64,000 nucleotides of DNA, taken from positions 62,001-126,000 of the forward strand of contig NZ_FOFF01000023.1 in assembly GCF_900110755.1 (NCBI RefSeq), written 5' to 3'. A program made the position numbers and the translations under genes. Positions 46,786-54,452 of the stretch are shown piece by piece. This DNA comes from Streptomyces sp. yr375 (GTDB lineage: Bacteria; Actinomycetota; Actinomycetes; Streptomycetales; Streptomycetaceae). Below the pieces are notes generated by a model. That model made no database searches and was not told the origin of the DNA. It saw nothing but the letters and a program-made list of their open reading frames with translations. Each line of letters begins with the position of its first letter. Positions within the stretch are counted from its first letter, which is position 1.

Positions 46786-47060
46786 CGGACACCCACGACC
46801 GGGCGACGGTGGAGCACCGGCTCCGCTCGATGATCGCCGAAGCCGCCCGTCTGGACGACGCGGCCGTCGCCCGACTCCCCGCCGACACCGACCTGTTCGG
46901 CCCGGAGATCGGCCTCACCTCACTGGCCGGCGTGACCCTGCTCGGCGCGATCGACCAGCGCTACGGCGTAGACGTGGCCACCCTCGACCTGAGCCTGGAC
47001 AGCCTGCAGTCCATCGCCACCCTGACCGACTTCGTGACGGCACACCTCCAGTCGCACTAG
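46782..47060 (+). CDS. acyl carrier protein
   Basis: A 92-residue ACP. The prosthetic Ser is in EIGLTSLAGVTLLGAIDQRY (LTSL replaces the usual LDSL), with acidic helix 1 and the final helix (IATLTDFVTAHL) in place. It starts at GTG (46782) overlapping the FkbH stop and should carry the glyceryl group made by that enzyme. It could donate to the free C domain of the C-A-T synthetase. Confidence 0.9.
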   Translation: MTDTHDRATVEHRLRSMIAEAARLDDAAVARLPADTDLFGPEIGLTSLAGVTLLGAIDQRYGVDVATLDLSLDSLQSIATLTDFVTAHLQSH

Positions 47061-47200
47061 CCACCCGTCTGTACGGCCCCCTTGTTCAAAAAGGGTGATC
47101 CGTACGGACGTGCCGTGACTCGCCCGGCGCGGCGGCGTTGTAGGGGAGTGCGGTGGCGCCCCCTGCCGCCGCGCGAACCGAATCACTTAAGGAGAACGTG

Positions 47201-47485
47201 ATGTCTCGCATCGCGAAGGTCGCCGCTGTTGCCCTCGGCACCAGCGCCGTCGTGGTCAGCGGAGCCGGCCTGGCCATGGCGGACGCGGGCGCGCAGGGTG
47301 CGGCCGTGGGCTCGCCGGGCGTCCTGTCGGGCAACGTCGTGCAGGTTCCGGTCCACGTGCCGGTCAACGTCTGCGGCAACTCCATCAGCGTCATCGGCCT
47401 GCTGAACCCGGCCTTCGGCAACACCTGCGCCAACGTCAGCGACCACGACCACGGCGACAAGCACGGCGGCGGCTACGGCAACTGA
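47201..47485 (+). CDS. chaplin with His-rich tail
   Basis: A 94-residue short chaplin: signal peptide (MSRIAKVAAVALGTSAVVVS, cleavage near AMA), then one chaplin domain (GSPGVLSGNVVQVPVHVPVN, CGNSISVIGLLNPAFGNTC) with the two Cys that form a disulfide. Unlike most short chaplins it continues for 15 residues with an Asp/His/Gly-rich tail (SDHDHGDKHGGGYGN). Chaplins assemble into amyloid-like films that make aerial hyphae hydrophobic. The ATG at 47201 follows AAGGAGAAC. A strong terminator follows. Confidence 0.93.
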   Translation: MSRIAKVAAVALGTSAVVVSGAGLAMADAGAQGAAVGSPGVLSGNVVQVPVHVPVNVCGNSISVIGLLNPAFGNTCANVSDHDHGDKHGGGYGN

Positions 47486-47508
47486 GCCGTCTTCCGCACG
47501 CACCACCA

Positions 47509-47543
47509 GGAAAGCCCCGGCACCTCGAGCGCCGGGGCTTTCC
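47509..47543. terminator. bidirectional terminator between chaplin and melC2
   Basis: GGAAAGCCCCGGC (47509-47521) pairs perfectly with GCCGGGGCTTTCC (47531-47543) across a 9-base loop. It lies between the convergent stops of the chaplin and tyrosinase genes. Confidence 0.88.
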
Positions 47544-47600
47544 CCCTGTCCGGGAAACATGTCCCGGACGATTCACACCTACCGACTCACACCTATCGGC

Positions 47601-48467
47601 TCACGCGTACCGGTAGATCCGGGACACGTCCTCCAGTTGGTCCGGGGTCACGTCCCACGGGGGCAGTTTCTCGCGCCGGGCGACGACCCGCCGGTACTGG
47701 CGGCTGGCCGGACCGGGCGGTTCGGCGGGCAGGTAGCGGTGCTCGCGGTGCCGGCTCTGCCAGCGGGTCCACAGCAGGTCGACGAAGGCGTGGTGCAGCC
47801 AGAACACCGGGTCGTTGACGGACGCGCCGCCGAGCATGACCCCGCCGACCCACCGGTGCACCCGGTTGTGGGTGTGCCAGGCGGCGCTGCCCGAGCCGGT
47901 CCCCCACCCCTCCAGCTTGTTGCGGAAGCCCCGGGTGACCGTCGAGTCCCACGGCGAGACGTCGTAGACCGGGTCCTGGAGCGCCGCGTCCACCTCGCTC
48001 CCGGTCGGCAGCTCGATGGGGCTCGCGGCGCGGCCGAGGTCACGGGTGAGGAACTCCCCGTCGGTCACGTTCTCCTTGATGGTCCAGTCGCCGGTGGCGT
48101 ACGCGAACGGCCCGGTCGTCACCTGGTGGTCGGAGCGCCGGCCGTTGCCGCCGAGGAGATCCTTCGTCCAGGGCGCGGAGGTCGCGCCGCGCTCGCGCGT
48201 CCAGTCCCAGTACGGCACCGTCACCGAGGAGTCGACCCGGCGCAGCGCCTGCTCCAGGTCCAGCAGGAACCGGCGGTGCCAGGGCAGGAACGAGGGCGCC
48301 ATGTGGGCCGTCCGCAGTCCGCCGTCGCCGTCGGAGACGTAGTGGTCGATGTGCATCCGCACGAACTCGTCGTACTCCCCCGTCCGTTTGATCTCCAGCA
48401 GCGCCTTCACGAAGCGCCGCCGCTCGGCGCCGGTGAGGGTGCTGACGTCCTTACGCGTGTAGACCAT
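47601..48467 (-). CDS. melC2: tyrosinase MelC2
   Basis: A 288-residue type-3 copper tyrosinase. CuA ligands are in RMHIDHYV, HMAPSFLPWHRRFLLDLE, and CuB ligands in WHTHNRVHRWVGG and VNDPVFWLHHAFVDLLW. VPYWDWTRERG is also typical. It has no signal peptide and is expected to be carried across the membrane in complex with the Tat-exported MelC1 helper, which also inserts copper. It oxidises tyrosine and DOPA to start melanin synthesis. The ATG overlaps the end of melC1 by 17 bases. Confidence 0.97.
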   Translation of the reverse strand: MVYTRKDVSTLTGAERRRFVKALLEIKRTGEYDEFVRMHIDHYVSDGDGGLRTAHMAPSFLPWHRRFLLDLEQALRRVDSSVTVPYWDWTRERGATSAPWTKDLLGGNGRRSDHQVTTGPFAYATGDWTIKENVTDGEFLTRDLGRAASPIELPTGSEVDAALQDPVYDVSPWDSTVTRGFRNKLEGWGTGSGSAAWHTHNRVHRWVGGVMLGGASVNDPVFWLHHAFVDLLWTRWQSRHREHRYLPAEPPGPASRQYRRVVARREKLPPWDVTPDQLEDVSRIYRYA

Positions 48468-48951
48468 GCTGTCCCCCCATGTGTGTGTGGTCGTGCGCCG
48501 CGGCCGCCGCCTCGCGCAGCCGCTCGCCCGGCCCGAGTCCGTCGACGGCGGCGCGGGCCGCCTCCAGGGGCGTCGGGTACGAGCGGTAGTGGTCGACCAT
48601 GCTCAGCCAGGTGCCGTCGGCGCGGCGCATGAGGTGCAGCGGGCGGCCGTCGACCGTGACCTCCCACTCCGCGCCCGCCGCGGCCGCGGGTCCCGTCGGG
48701 GTGAGTACGCCGTGCAGGTGGCGGCCCCGGTAGGTCTCGTCGAACGAGGAGCCCGTGGGGCCGCCGTCCGCCGGGCGCGGGGGCCGGGAGGCGGCGAGGA
48801 CGGGGACGATCGCGAGGGCGGCGGCACCGCCGAGCAGCCCGCGCAACAGGTCCCGGCGGCGGGCGGGGCGTGGCGGGCGGAGTCTGTCCGCGACCGCCGG
48901 CACCGCGGTCACGGGCACTGCGGTCACGGGTACTGCGTCGCTGACGGCCAT
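48451..48951 (-). CDS. melC1: tyrosinase cofactor MelC1
   Basis: A 166-residue MelC1-type caddy protein. It has a long N-terminal extension with a VPVTA repeat, a twin-Arg signal (ARRRDLLRGLLGGAAALAIV), and a mature part with SFDETYRGRHLHGVL, DGRPLHLMRRADGTWLSMVDHYRSYPTPLEAARAAVDGL. The C-terminus is His-rich (HDHTHMGGQHGLHA), as expected for copper delivery to MelC2. GAGGAG precedes the ATG at 48951. The 15-base VPVTA repeat (48901-48935) is an internal expansion. Confidence 0.94.
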   Translation of the reverse strand: MAVSDAVPVTAVPVTAVPAVADRLRPPRPARRRDLLRGLLGGAAALAIVPVLAASRPPRPADGGPTGSSFDETYRGRHLHGVLTPTGPAAAAGAEWEVTVDGRPLHLMRRADGTWLSMVDHYRSYPTPLEAARAAVDGLGPGERLREAAAAAHDHTHMGGQHGLHA

Positions 48952-49031
48952 GGTGTGCTCCTCGTCCGGTTCGGTTGTCCGAGGGAGTAACCGTCCGGCG
49001 GCCCGCCGGGACACGCGGACCGGGCACGGCG

Positions 49032-49060
49032 ACGGGCCCGGACGAGATGTCCGGGCCCGT
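49032..49060. terminator. hairpin downstream of secreted-protein gene
   Basis: ACGGGCCCGGAC (49032-49043) pairs with GTCCGGGCCCGT (49049-49060) across GAGAT. It lies after the minus-strand stop at 49122 and upstream of melC1. Confidence 0.8.
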
Positions 49061-49074
49061 GGTCGTGAACAGCG

Positions 49075-49119
49075 GTCGATCGGGTCGATCGGGTGGGTCG
49101 GGTCGGTCGAGTCGGTCGG
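49075..49119. repeat. five 9-bp units (GTCGGTCGG type)
   Basis: Units GTCGATCGG (twice), GTGGGTCGG, GTCGGTCGA and GTCGGTCGG fill 45 bases directly after the stop of the 49122-49643 gene and before its terminator. Confidence 0.82.
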
Positions 49120-49121
49120 TC

Positions 49122-49643
49122 CTACAGGCCTTCGCCCAGGCCGAGGTCCGCGCCGGGCACCGCCTGGAGCACCGGGGTGATCACGCCGGCCTCGGGCAGC
49201 TTCAGGTCCGGCAGGCCGAAGCGGTCGGGGTTGGGCGCGGTGAGCGGGGCGTCCAGGGTCAGGCCGGGGCCGAGCGTGCGCAGGTCGGAGGCGGGGGCGT
49301 CGAGGCCGACGTGGTTGAACTGGTCCCCGAGGACCTCGGGCAGCGGCGCGCGCAGCCCCACACCGGGCAGTCCGGCGGCGACCGGCAGTTGCGGGATCAC
49401 CCGCTCCGGGATGAGGCGTCCCTCGACGAAGCGCGGCCCCTCGGGCGCCCCCGGCGTGGGCAGCGGGATCTCGCCGCCGATCGTGGGCAGTTCCACGTTG
49501 AGGGACTTCTCGACGCCGTCCAGCGGGACGGGGACGGGGACCGTGCCGATCGCGGCGGCGGGGGTCACGGAGGCGGCGACGCCGGCCGCGGCGGCCACAC
49601 ACGTCAGCACGGCGGCGAGGGTTCCTCGGGTGGTCGACTTCAT
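49122..49643 (-). CDS. secreted Pro/Leu-rich protein of unknown function
   Basis: A 173-residue protein with a signal peptide (MKSTTRGTLAAVLTCVAAAA, cleavage near PAAA). The mature part is rich in Pro, Leu, Gly and Val (GTVPVPVPLDGVEKSLNVEL, GGEIPLPTPGAPEG, LPEAGVITPVLQAVPG) and lacks Cys, so it may be extended or weakly folded. Similar low-complexity secreted proteins are frequent near chaplins in Streptomyces, but I know no function. GAAAGG precedes the ATG. Confidence 0.75.
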   Translation of the reverse strand: MKSTTRGTLAAVLTCVAAAAGVAASVTPAAAIGTVPVPVPLDGVEKSLNVELPTIGGEIPLPTPGAPEGPRFVEGRLIPERVIPQLPVAAGLPGVGLRAPLPEVLGDQFNHVGLDAPASDLRTLGPGLTLDAPLTAPNPDRFGLPDLKLPEAGVITPVLQAVPGADLGLGEGL

Positions 49644-49766
49644 CTCGGGTACGGGCCCTTTCGCAGGAGGACGGGAAATTCGGGGGGCGTTGCGTCCGTA
49701 CCGGGTAACGAGCCGGAAAACGGCATCAGTTCACAATTCCCCCGGCTGCCGTAATCCTGCGCATCA

Positions 49767-50369
49767 TCAGCTCGTCCAGAAATCCCACCATCGGGTCAGG
49801 ACCAGCATGCCGACCACACCGATGTGCAGCAGCGGCGGCACCCACGCGAACTCGGCGAGGAAACCCCGTACCCCGGCCGGGGCGGGCAGGAATCCGTGGC
49901 GTACGTCGAAGGCGACGGCGTACCAGAACATGAGGATCGTGGCGACCCACGCCAGACAGCACCACAGACACAGCGCGTTGATCCGGTACAGCGACTCGAA
50001 CTGCAGCCAGGACACGAACCCGACGCCGAACAGGCAGCCGGCGGTGAAGGTCAGCCAGTACCAGCGGGGGAACGCGGCGCGGGCCAGCAGGCTCACCCCG
50101 ACGCACACGACGACCGCGTAGGCCACCAGGCCCAGCATCGGGTTGGGGAACCCGAACGCCGAGGCCTGGTCGCTCTTCATGACGCCGCCGCAGGAGACCA
50201 CGGGGTTCAGGCTGCACCCGGGCGTGAACCCGGGGTCCTCCAGCAGCCTGAACTTGTCGAGGGTGATGACCCAGGCGGCCAGCAGCCCGGCCGCGCCGGT
50301 GAGGACGAGCAGCAGGGCGTACGCCCGGCCGGCGCCCGCGGGCACCGGCGCCGGGTGCGGCTCGCGCAT
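49767..50369 (-). CDS. vitamin K epoxide reductase (VKOR) family protein
   Basis: A 200-residue membrane protein with four to five helices. The redox Cys of the loop occur in GCSLNPVVSCGGVM and the active-site CxxC in NALCLWCCLAWV; the Ser/Thr-containing TM helix FGFPNPMLGLVAYAVV is also conserved. Bacterial VKOR homologues reoxidise DsbA-like proteins using quinone and so drive disulfide formation outside the cell, useful here for chaplins and other Cys-containing secreted proteins. The ATG shares one base with the upstream stop (TGATG), so the two genes are coupled. Confidence 0.92.
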   Translation of the reverse strand: MREPHPAPVPAGAGRAYALLLVLTGAAGLLAAWVITLDKFRLLEDPGFTPGCSLNPVVSCGGVMKSDQASAFGFPNPMLGLVAYAVVVCVGVSLLARAAFPRWYWLTFTAGCLFGVGFVSWLQFESLYRINALCLWCCLAWVATILMFWYAVAFDVRHGFLPAPAGVRGFLAEFAWVPPLLHIGVVGMLVLTRWWDFWTS

Positions 50370-50869
50370 CAGCCGCGCAGGCGGCGCGCGGGCAGGACGA
50401 TGTGCGCCGCTGCCGTCAGGGTCTCCTCGGCGCCCGCGAACGCGGTCAGCGCCTCGGGCGTGACGGCCTGTCCGGGCATGGCCTCGGGCCAGGCGCGGGT
50501 GGTGAACACGAGGTAGGCGTAGCCGCGCTGCTCGACGGCCGCGAGCCACTCGGGCGGCGGCAGGCACTGGGCGTTGAGGCTCGGCATGTTGAGGACGGCC
50601 GCACCGGACTCGACGAGCAGCGTGAACGGCAGGCTCGGCCGCTCGGTGCCGTCGACGACGTCCCCGCCGACGTTCATGCCGTTGTCGGTGAGCAGCCGCT
50701 CGACGGCGGCGGCGGTCCCCTCGGGGCCGTCCTCGGTGTCGCCGAGGGAGTAGGCCAGGAGGTAGGGCATGTCGCTGCCGTCGGGGGCCTCGCCGCTCCA
50801 CGGCATCACGACGAGGGTGCCCAGGTCGGCCACGCGGAAGGGGCGGGTTGCGCTTGGGGTTGAGGTCAC
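50369..50869 (-). CDS. DUF5949-like protein
   Basis: A 166-residue soluble protein without signal peptide, beginning MTSTPSATRPFRVADLGTLV. It contains VVMPWSGEAPDGSDMPYLLA, a duplicated-looking GDTEDGPEGTAAAVERLLTD segment, and VFTTRAWPEAMPGQAVTPEA. I associate this pattern with DUF5949 of Streptomyces; its function is unknown. It is coupled to the VKOR gene. Confidence 0.65.
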   Translation of the reverse strand: MTSTPSATRPFRVADLGTLVVMPWSGEAPDGSDMPYLLAYSLGDTEDGPEGTAAAVERLLTDNGMNVGGDVVDGTERPSLPFTLLVESGAAVLNMPSLNAQCLPPPEWLAAVEQRGYAYLVFTTRAWPEAMPGQAVTPEALTAFAGAEETLTAAAHIVLPARRLRG

Positions 50870-50989
50870 CGCGCGACCTTATCGGCGCGACACGGGGCCG
50901 CCTGACGTGTTCTCACCCGACCGGAGGACGCAGGCCCGTTGCTCCACACGAACGAGGGACGCGCCGCTCGCCCCGCCTCGAACAGCGCG

Positions 50990-51022
50990 AGGGCCGGTCC
51001 CGTCGGCAACGGGACCGGCCCT
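50990..51022. terminator. strong hairpin terminator
   Basis: AGGGCCGGTCCCGT (50990-51003) pairs perfectly with ACGGGACCGGCCCT (51009-51022) across a 5-base loop, followed by TTC. It lies downstream of the 51076 gene on the minus strand. Confidence 0.88.
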
Positions 51023-51075
51023 TTCGGTGGAGCGCCTCGGGGGGGGTGCCTCCGAGGGTGCCTTCGGGGGGCGTC

Positions 51076-51363
51076 TCAGCCCTGCAGCGGCAGTCCGCCG
51101 AGGAGCGGGTTGTGCGTGTTGAGGGCACCGGTCGCGCCCTTGACGGTGCTGAGCACGGAGTCCTTGTTCTCGGTGTCGAGCGCGTTCGACTGGTGCTGGA
51201 GCGGCATCACGTCCTCCAGCGTGATCGGCCCCCGGGTGAGGGTGTCGACAGCACCGTTGAGGCTGGTGGGCGTGAGGTCGGCGGGGGTGGCGAACGCGGG
51301 TGCGGCGACACCGGCGAGCACCATGGATCCGGCAACGACAGCGGCAGCCTTCAGGGACTTCAT
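51076..51363 (-). CDS. small secreted protein
   Basis: A 95-residue protein with a signal peptide (MKSLKAAAVVAGSMVLAGVA, cleavage near AFA) and a 65-residue mature part containing NGAVDTLTRGPITLEDVMPL and NTHNPLLGGLPLQG. No Cys, no membrane anchor, no recognised domain. Small proteins of this shape are often found between chaplin and rodlin genes in Streptomyces. GGAAAGGA precedes the ATG at 51363. Confidence 0.7.
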   Translation of the reverse strand: MKSLKAAAVVAGSMVLAGVAAPAFATPADLTPTSLNGAVDTLTRGPITLEDVMPLQHQSNALDTENKDSVLSTVKGATGALNTHNPLLGGLPLQG

Positions 51364-51481
51364 CGGATTCCTTTCCAGGAAACAAAGGAGACGAGGGATA
51401 CGAGGGAGACGAGGCATGCAGGGAAATTACGACGTCGTGCCTAACGAGCCCCGCCGGGAGCGGAAACCCCGTACGCAGAAA

Positions 51482-51523
51482 ATTTCTGCACCCCGGTGAA
51501 GGAAAACACCGGGGTGCAGAAAT
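51482..51523. terminator. 17-bp perfect hairpin
   Basis: ATTTCTGCACCCCGGTG (51482-51498) pairs perfectly with 51507-51523 across an A-rich loop (AAGGAAAA). It lies just after the stop of the 51577-52536 gene. Confidence 0.88.
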
Positions 51524-51576
51524 CAAACGCAGAAATCAGGCTTCGGAAACCGCGTACGGAGACCGGCCGGCGACCG

Positions 51577-52536
51577 TCAGGTGACGGGCAGGGCAGGCAG
51601 CGCGGGCGGCGTGACCGGCAGCGCGGGGGCCGCCGGAACGGCCGGGACCGCGGGAGCCGCCGGGACCGCCGGTGCCTCGACCGGCAGGGTGGGCAGGCTC
51701 GGCAGGGTCAGGCCCGCCCCGGCCAGCACCGCGGTGAGCAGCCCGAGCAGGCCGCCCACCACACCCGTCACCGCCGGGACGACCTTGCCGACGTCCAGTG
51801 AGGTCGCGGCCGCGAGCAGGTCGTCGACGGCCTTCTGCAGCACCGCGACGGCGTCGGCCACGGGGTCGGCGGCAGCCGCCGCCCGCGACGTGCCGTGCCC
51901 ATGCCCGCTCTTGGCGAGCGCGGGCAACGTGAGCACCGGCGAAGCCGGAAGCGCCGGGGCCGCCGGAAGCGTGGAGGCGGCGGGGAGCGCGGGCGTGGCG
52001 GGGAGCGCCGGAGCGTCCGGGGTGGCGGGGAGCGCGGGCGTGGCGGGGAGCGCCGGAGCGTCCGGAGTGGCGGGGAGCGCGGGCGTGGCCGGGAGCGCCG
52101 GGGCGGCCGGGTCCGCGGGCAGGGCGGCGATCGGGTCGGCGGGCAGCGCCGCGCCCGGGTCTGCGGGCAGGGCCGCGGCCGGGTCCGTGGGTACGGTCGG
52201 GGGCGTTGCCGGGGCCGCTGCCGCGACCTTGGTGATGGCCGCCTTGGCCGCGTCGCCGAGTTGGGTGGCCTGGTCGGCGGTGAGTTGACCGTCGGGGGCC
52301 TTGAGGACGGCGTCGACCAGGTCGGTGACCGGCTTGAGGACGGTGCCGAGGTCACCGAGGCCCTTGGCCTGGGTGAGCAGCGCGTCGGCTCCGGGGACGG
52401 GCGCACGGTGCGCCGCGGCGGCGCGCTCACGGGCCCCGGCCGCGTCGGACGCCATGGCGGCGGGGGCGGCGATGCCGAGGACGAGGGTGGCGCACAGTGC
52501 GGTGCAAGCGATACGCCGGGCGGGCAGACCACGCAT
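51577..52536 (-). CDS. secreted protein with LPATP repeats
   Basis: A 319-residue protein with a signal peptide (RRIACTALCATLVLGIAAPA). An N-terminal helical region (ALLTQAKGLGDLGTVLKPVT, DAVLKAPDGQLTADQATQLG) is followed by about 110 residues of Pro/Ala/Leu repeats (LPADP, then LPATPALPATPDAPA) and a second helical region (DAVAVLQKAVDDLLAAATSL, VTGVVGGLLGLLTAVLAGAG). The tail is again Pro/Ala-rich. The two helical parts look alike, so this may be a duplicated domain joined by a rigid wall-spanning linker. No sortase signal. Function unknown. Confidence 0.75.
   Translation of the reverse strand: MRGLPARRIACTALCATLVLGIAAPAAMASDAAGARERAAAAHRAPVPGADALLTQAKGLGDLGTVLKPVTDLVDAVLKAPDGQLTADQATQLGDAAKAAITKVAAAAPATPPTVPTDPAAALPADPGAALPADPIAALPADPAAPALPATPALPATPDAPALPATPALPATPDAPALPATPALPAASTLPAAPALPASPVLTLPALAKSGHGHGTSRAAAAADPVADAVAVLQKAVDDLLAAATSLDVGKVVPAVTGVVGGLLGLLTAVLAGAGLTLPSLPTLPVEAPAVPAAPAVPAVPAAPALPVTPPALPALPVT
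51991..52080. repeat. two 45-bp tandem repeats encoding a Pro/Ala linker
   Basis: Bases 51991-52035 and 52036-52080 differ by a single base, and a third partial copy begins at 52081. They encode the 15-residue unit ALPATPALPATPDAP. Confidence 0.85.
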
Positions 52537-52733
52537 GAGGGAAGTCCTTTCGGTGGTGTCGGGTCTCATGTCCCACCGTGCAAACGGCCGTCGCACACCG
52601 CAACAGAACCAGCGCTCCGAGTAATCGTCCCTGGTCGACGCCACACGCATCACCCCTGGTGAGGCGGCCCGTCACGGTCCGGCGAGCGCGCCCCGCACCC
52701 CTCCCCCCATTCGGGGCAACGCATCCGGCAACG

Positions 52734-52770
52734 CGAACGGCCGCCCTCCTGGCGGGAGGGCGGCCGTTCG
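52734..52770. terminator. hairpin terminator after chaplin
   Basis: CGAACGGCCGCCCTCC (52734-52749) pairs perfectly with GGAGGGCGGCCGTTCG (52755-52770) across TGGCG. It lies after the minus-strand chaplin stop at 52807. Confidence 0.88.
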
Positions 52771-52806
52771 GCGAATGACGTGTCGTGACCTCTGGGGGAG
52801 GTGACG

Positions 52807-53046
52807 TCAGTCGTTGATGCAGGTGTTGCCGAAGGACGGGTTCAGCAGGCCGATCACGTTGATCGTGTTGCCGCAGACGTTGACCGGAACGTGCACGGGA
52901 ACCTGAACGACGTTGCCGGACAGCACGCCCGGGGAGTGCTCGGCGACGCCGTTCGCGCCACTGTCGGCGGCGGCGATGCCGGAAGCGCCGGCGACGGCCG
53001 CAGCGGCAACGGAGGTCAGGACCAGGCCCTTCGCGATACGCGACAT
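52807..53046 (-). CDS. short chaplin
   Basis: A 79-residue chaplin of standard length: signal peptide (MSRIAKGLVLTSVAAAAVAG, cleavage near AADS), then HSPGVLSGNVVQVPVHVPVN and CGNTINVIGLLNPSFGNTC. Compared with the chaplin at 47.2 kb the domain is nearly identical but it ends shortly after the second Cys (IND) with no His-rich tail. Its own promoter region (53047-53286) is shared with the divergent adhesin-like gene. GGAGAGGTG-like purines precede the ATG. It self-assembles on aerial hyphae and spores. Confidence 0.94.
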   Translation of the reverse strand: MSRIAKGLVLTSVAAAAVAGASGIAAADSGANGVAEHSPGVLSGNVVQVPVHVPVNVCGNTINVIGLLNPSFGNTCIND

Positions 53047-53286
53047 GGAGAGGTGCTCCTTGGGGGGTTTTGAAACAAACACCCGGGCGGGGATGCCCGG
53101 CGCTGAAGTCAACGCGCGGGGCGCACCGGAGTTGTGCCGCCAAACGGGTGATGTGACCGGAGAACAGGCTTCACCATTCCGACACAGATGTCCGGTTTCA
53201 AGGGATTAATCCCGACAGTGGTTAGAGTTGCGCCTCGTCCGACGCACGCCTATAGCAAGCAAATCGCACGAAAGGGCACGCAGGTC

Positions 53287-54399
53287 ATGCGTATTTCCCT
53301 GGGTTCCCTGGGCCCGACGCTGCGCCGCGCGACGGCCGGCGTCCTCGCTCTCGCCTCCCTCTGCGCCCCGGACGGCGCCCGCGCGGCCGACGCCCCGCCC
53401 GCGTCCGAGGCGGAGCGCCTGGCGTTCGCGCCGCGCTACCACGCGACGCAGCACGGCGGAATCGTCCGCGCCGCCAACACGGCGATCAGTTGCCGCGCGG
53501 CGCCGGCGGCCGGGGCGACGCCGCTGTGCCCGGCCGTGCGCCAGGGCAAGACGGCCGTCAACAGCGAGTTCGACATGTTCTACGTCGACGTCGACAGCGA
53601 CCCGAACACCTACAACTCCTCCCGCGCCGAGGTCCGCCTCCCGCAGGGCGCGCAGGTGTCGTACGCGCGGCTGTACTGGGGCGGGAATCTGCGGGTCGGC
53701 GAGCAGAAGCCGTCGAAGGACAACGGGCGGGTGCTGATCGCCGAGCCGGGCGGGCAGTACAAGGCGGTGCTCGCGGACACGGTCGTCGGCCACCGGGTGG
53801 CGCAGGGCGCCGACGCCTACCAGGCCTCCGCCGACGTCACCGACCTGGTGCGCGCCGCCGGCCAGGGCCTGTACACGGTCGCGCAGCTCAACGTGGCGAT
53901 GGGCAGGTCGGCGGCGGGCGCCTGGGGCGGCTGGACGCTGGTGGTGTCGTACGAGAACCCGGTGGAGCCGCTGCGCGACCTGTCGCTGTGGGACGGCTTC
54001 GACACCCTCGACTCCGCCGCCGGGAAGGAACTCCGGCTGCGCGGGCTCGACATCCCCCCGAACGCGAGCGGCCGGGCCGGGCTCGTCGGGTACGACGGGG
54101 ACCGCGGCCGAACGGGTGATTCGCTCATGTTCTCGACCGGTGGCCGGGCGTCCGCCCCGCTCACGGACCCGGTCAATCCATCTGACGATGTGTTGAACTC
54201 CACGATCAGCGAGCCGGGGGAGGCTCCGGCGGCGCGTGTACCGGCGTACGTCAACACCCTCGGCTACGACTCCGACGTGTTCGATCTCGGCGGGGGTTTG
54301 CGGCGCGGCGGTGACCAGCTAGCCGTCCGGCTCGTTTCCCCACGGGACGCGGCGTGGGCCGGGGCGCTCTTCGTCGCCGTCGACACACGGAAGAAGTAG
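53287..54399 (+). CDS. secreted DUF3344-like protein
   Basis: A 370-residue protein with a signal peptide (LRRATAGVLALASLCAPDGA, cleavage near ARA). The body matches the DUF3344-type domain of actinobacterial surface proteins: ARLYWGGNLRV, DVTDLVRAAGQGLYTVAQLN, WGGWTLVVSYENPVEPLRDL, SLWDGFDTL, GYDGDRGRTGDSLMF, NSTISEPGEAPAARVPAYVN, NTLGYDSDVFD. It lacks the C-terminal DUF11 repeats and wall anchor that often follow this domain, so it is probably released or bound non-covalently. Two Cys occur near the N-terminus. It precedes the exopolysaccharide operon by 53 bases and may be co-transcribed. Confidence 0.75.
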   Translation: MRISLGSLGPTLRRATAGVLALASLCAPDGARAADAPPASEAERLAFAPRYHATQHGGIVRAANTAISCRAAPAAGATPLCPAVRQGKTAVNSEFDMFYVDVDSDPNTYNSSRAEVRLPQGAQVSYARLYWGGNLRVGEQKPSKDNGRVLIAEPGGQYKAVLADTVVGHRVAQGADAYQASADVTDLVRAAGQGLYTVAQLNVAMGRSAAGAWGGWTLVVSYENPVEPLRDLSLWDGFDTLDSAAGKELRLRGLDIPPNASGRAGLVGYDGDRGRTGDSLMFSTGGRASAPLTDPVNPSDDVLNSTISEPGEAPAARVPAYVNTLGYDSDVFDLGGGLRRGGDQLAVRLVSPRDAAWAGALFVAVDTRKK

Positions 54400-54452
54400 T
54401 CAGGCGCGTTCCCGCACGTCCCGAGCGCCACCGTGAGCGAGGAAACCGCGCC

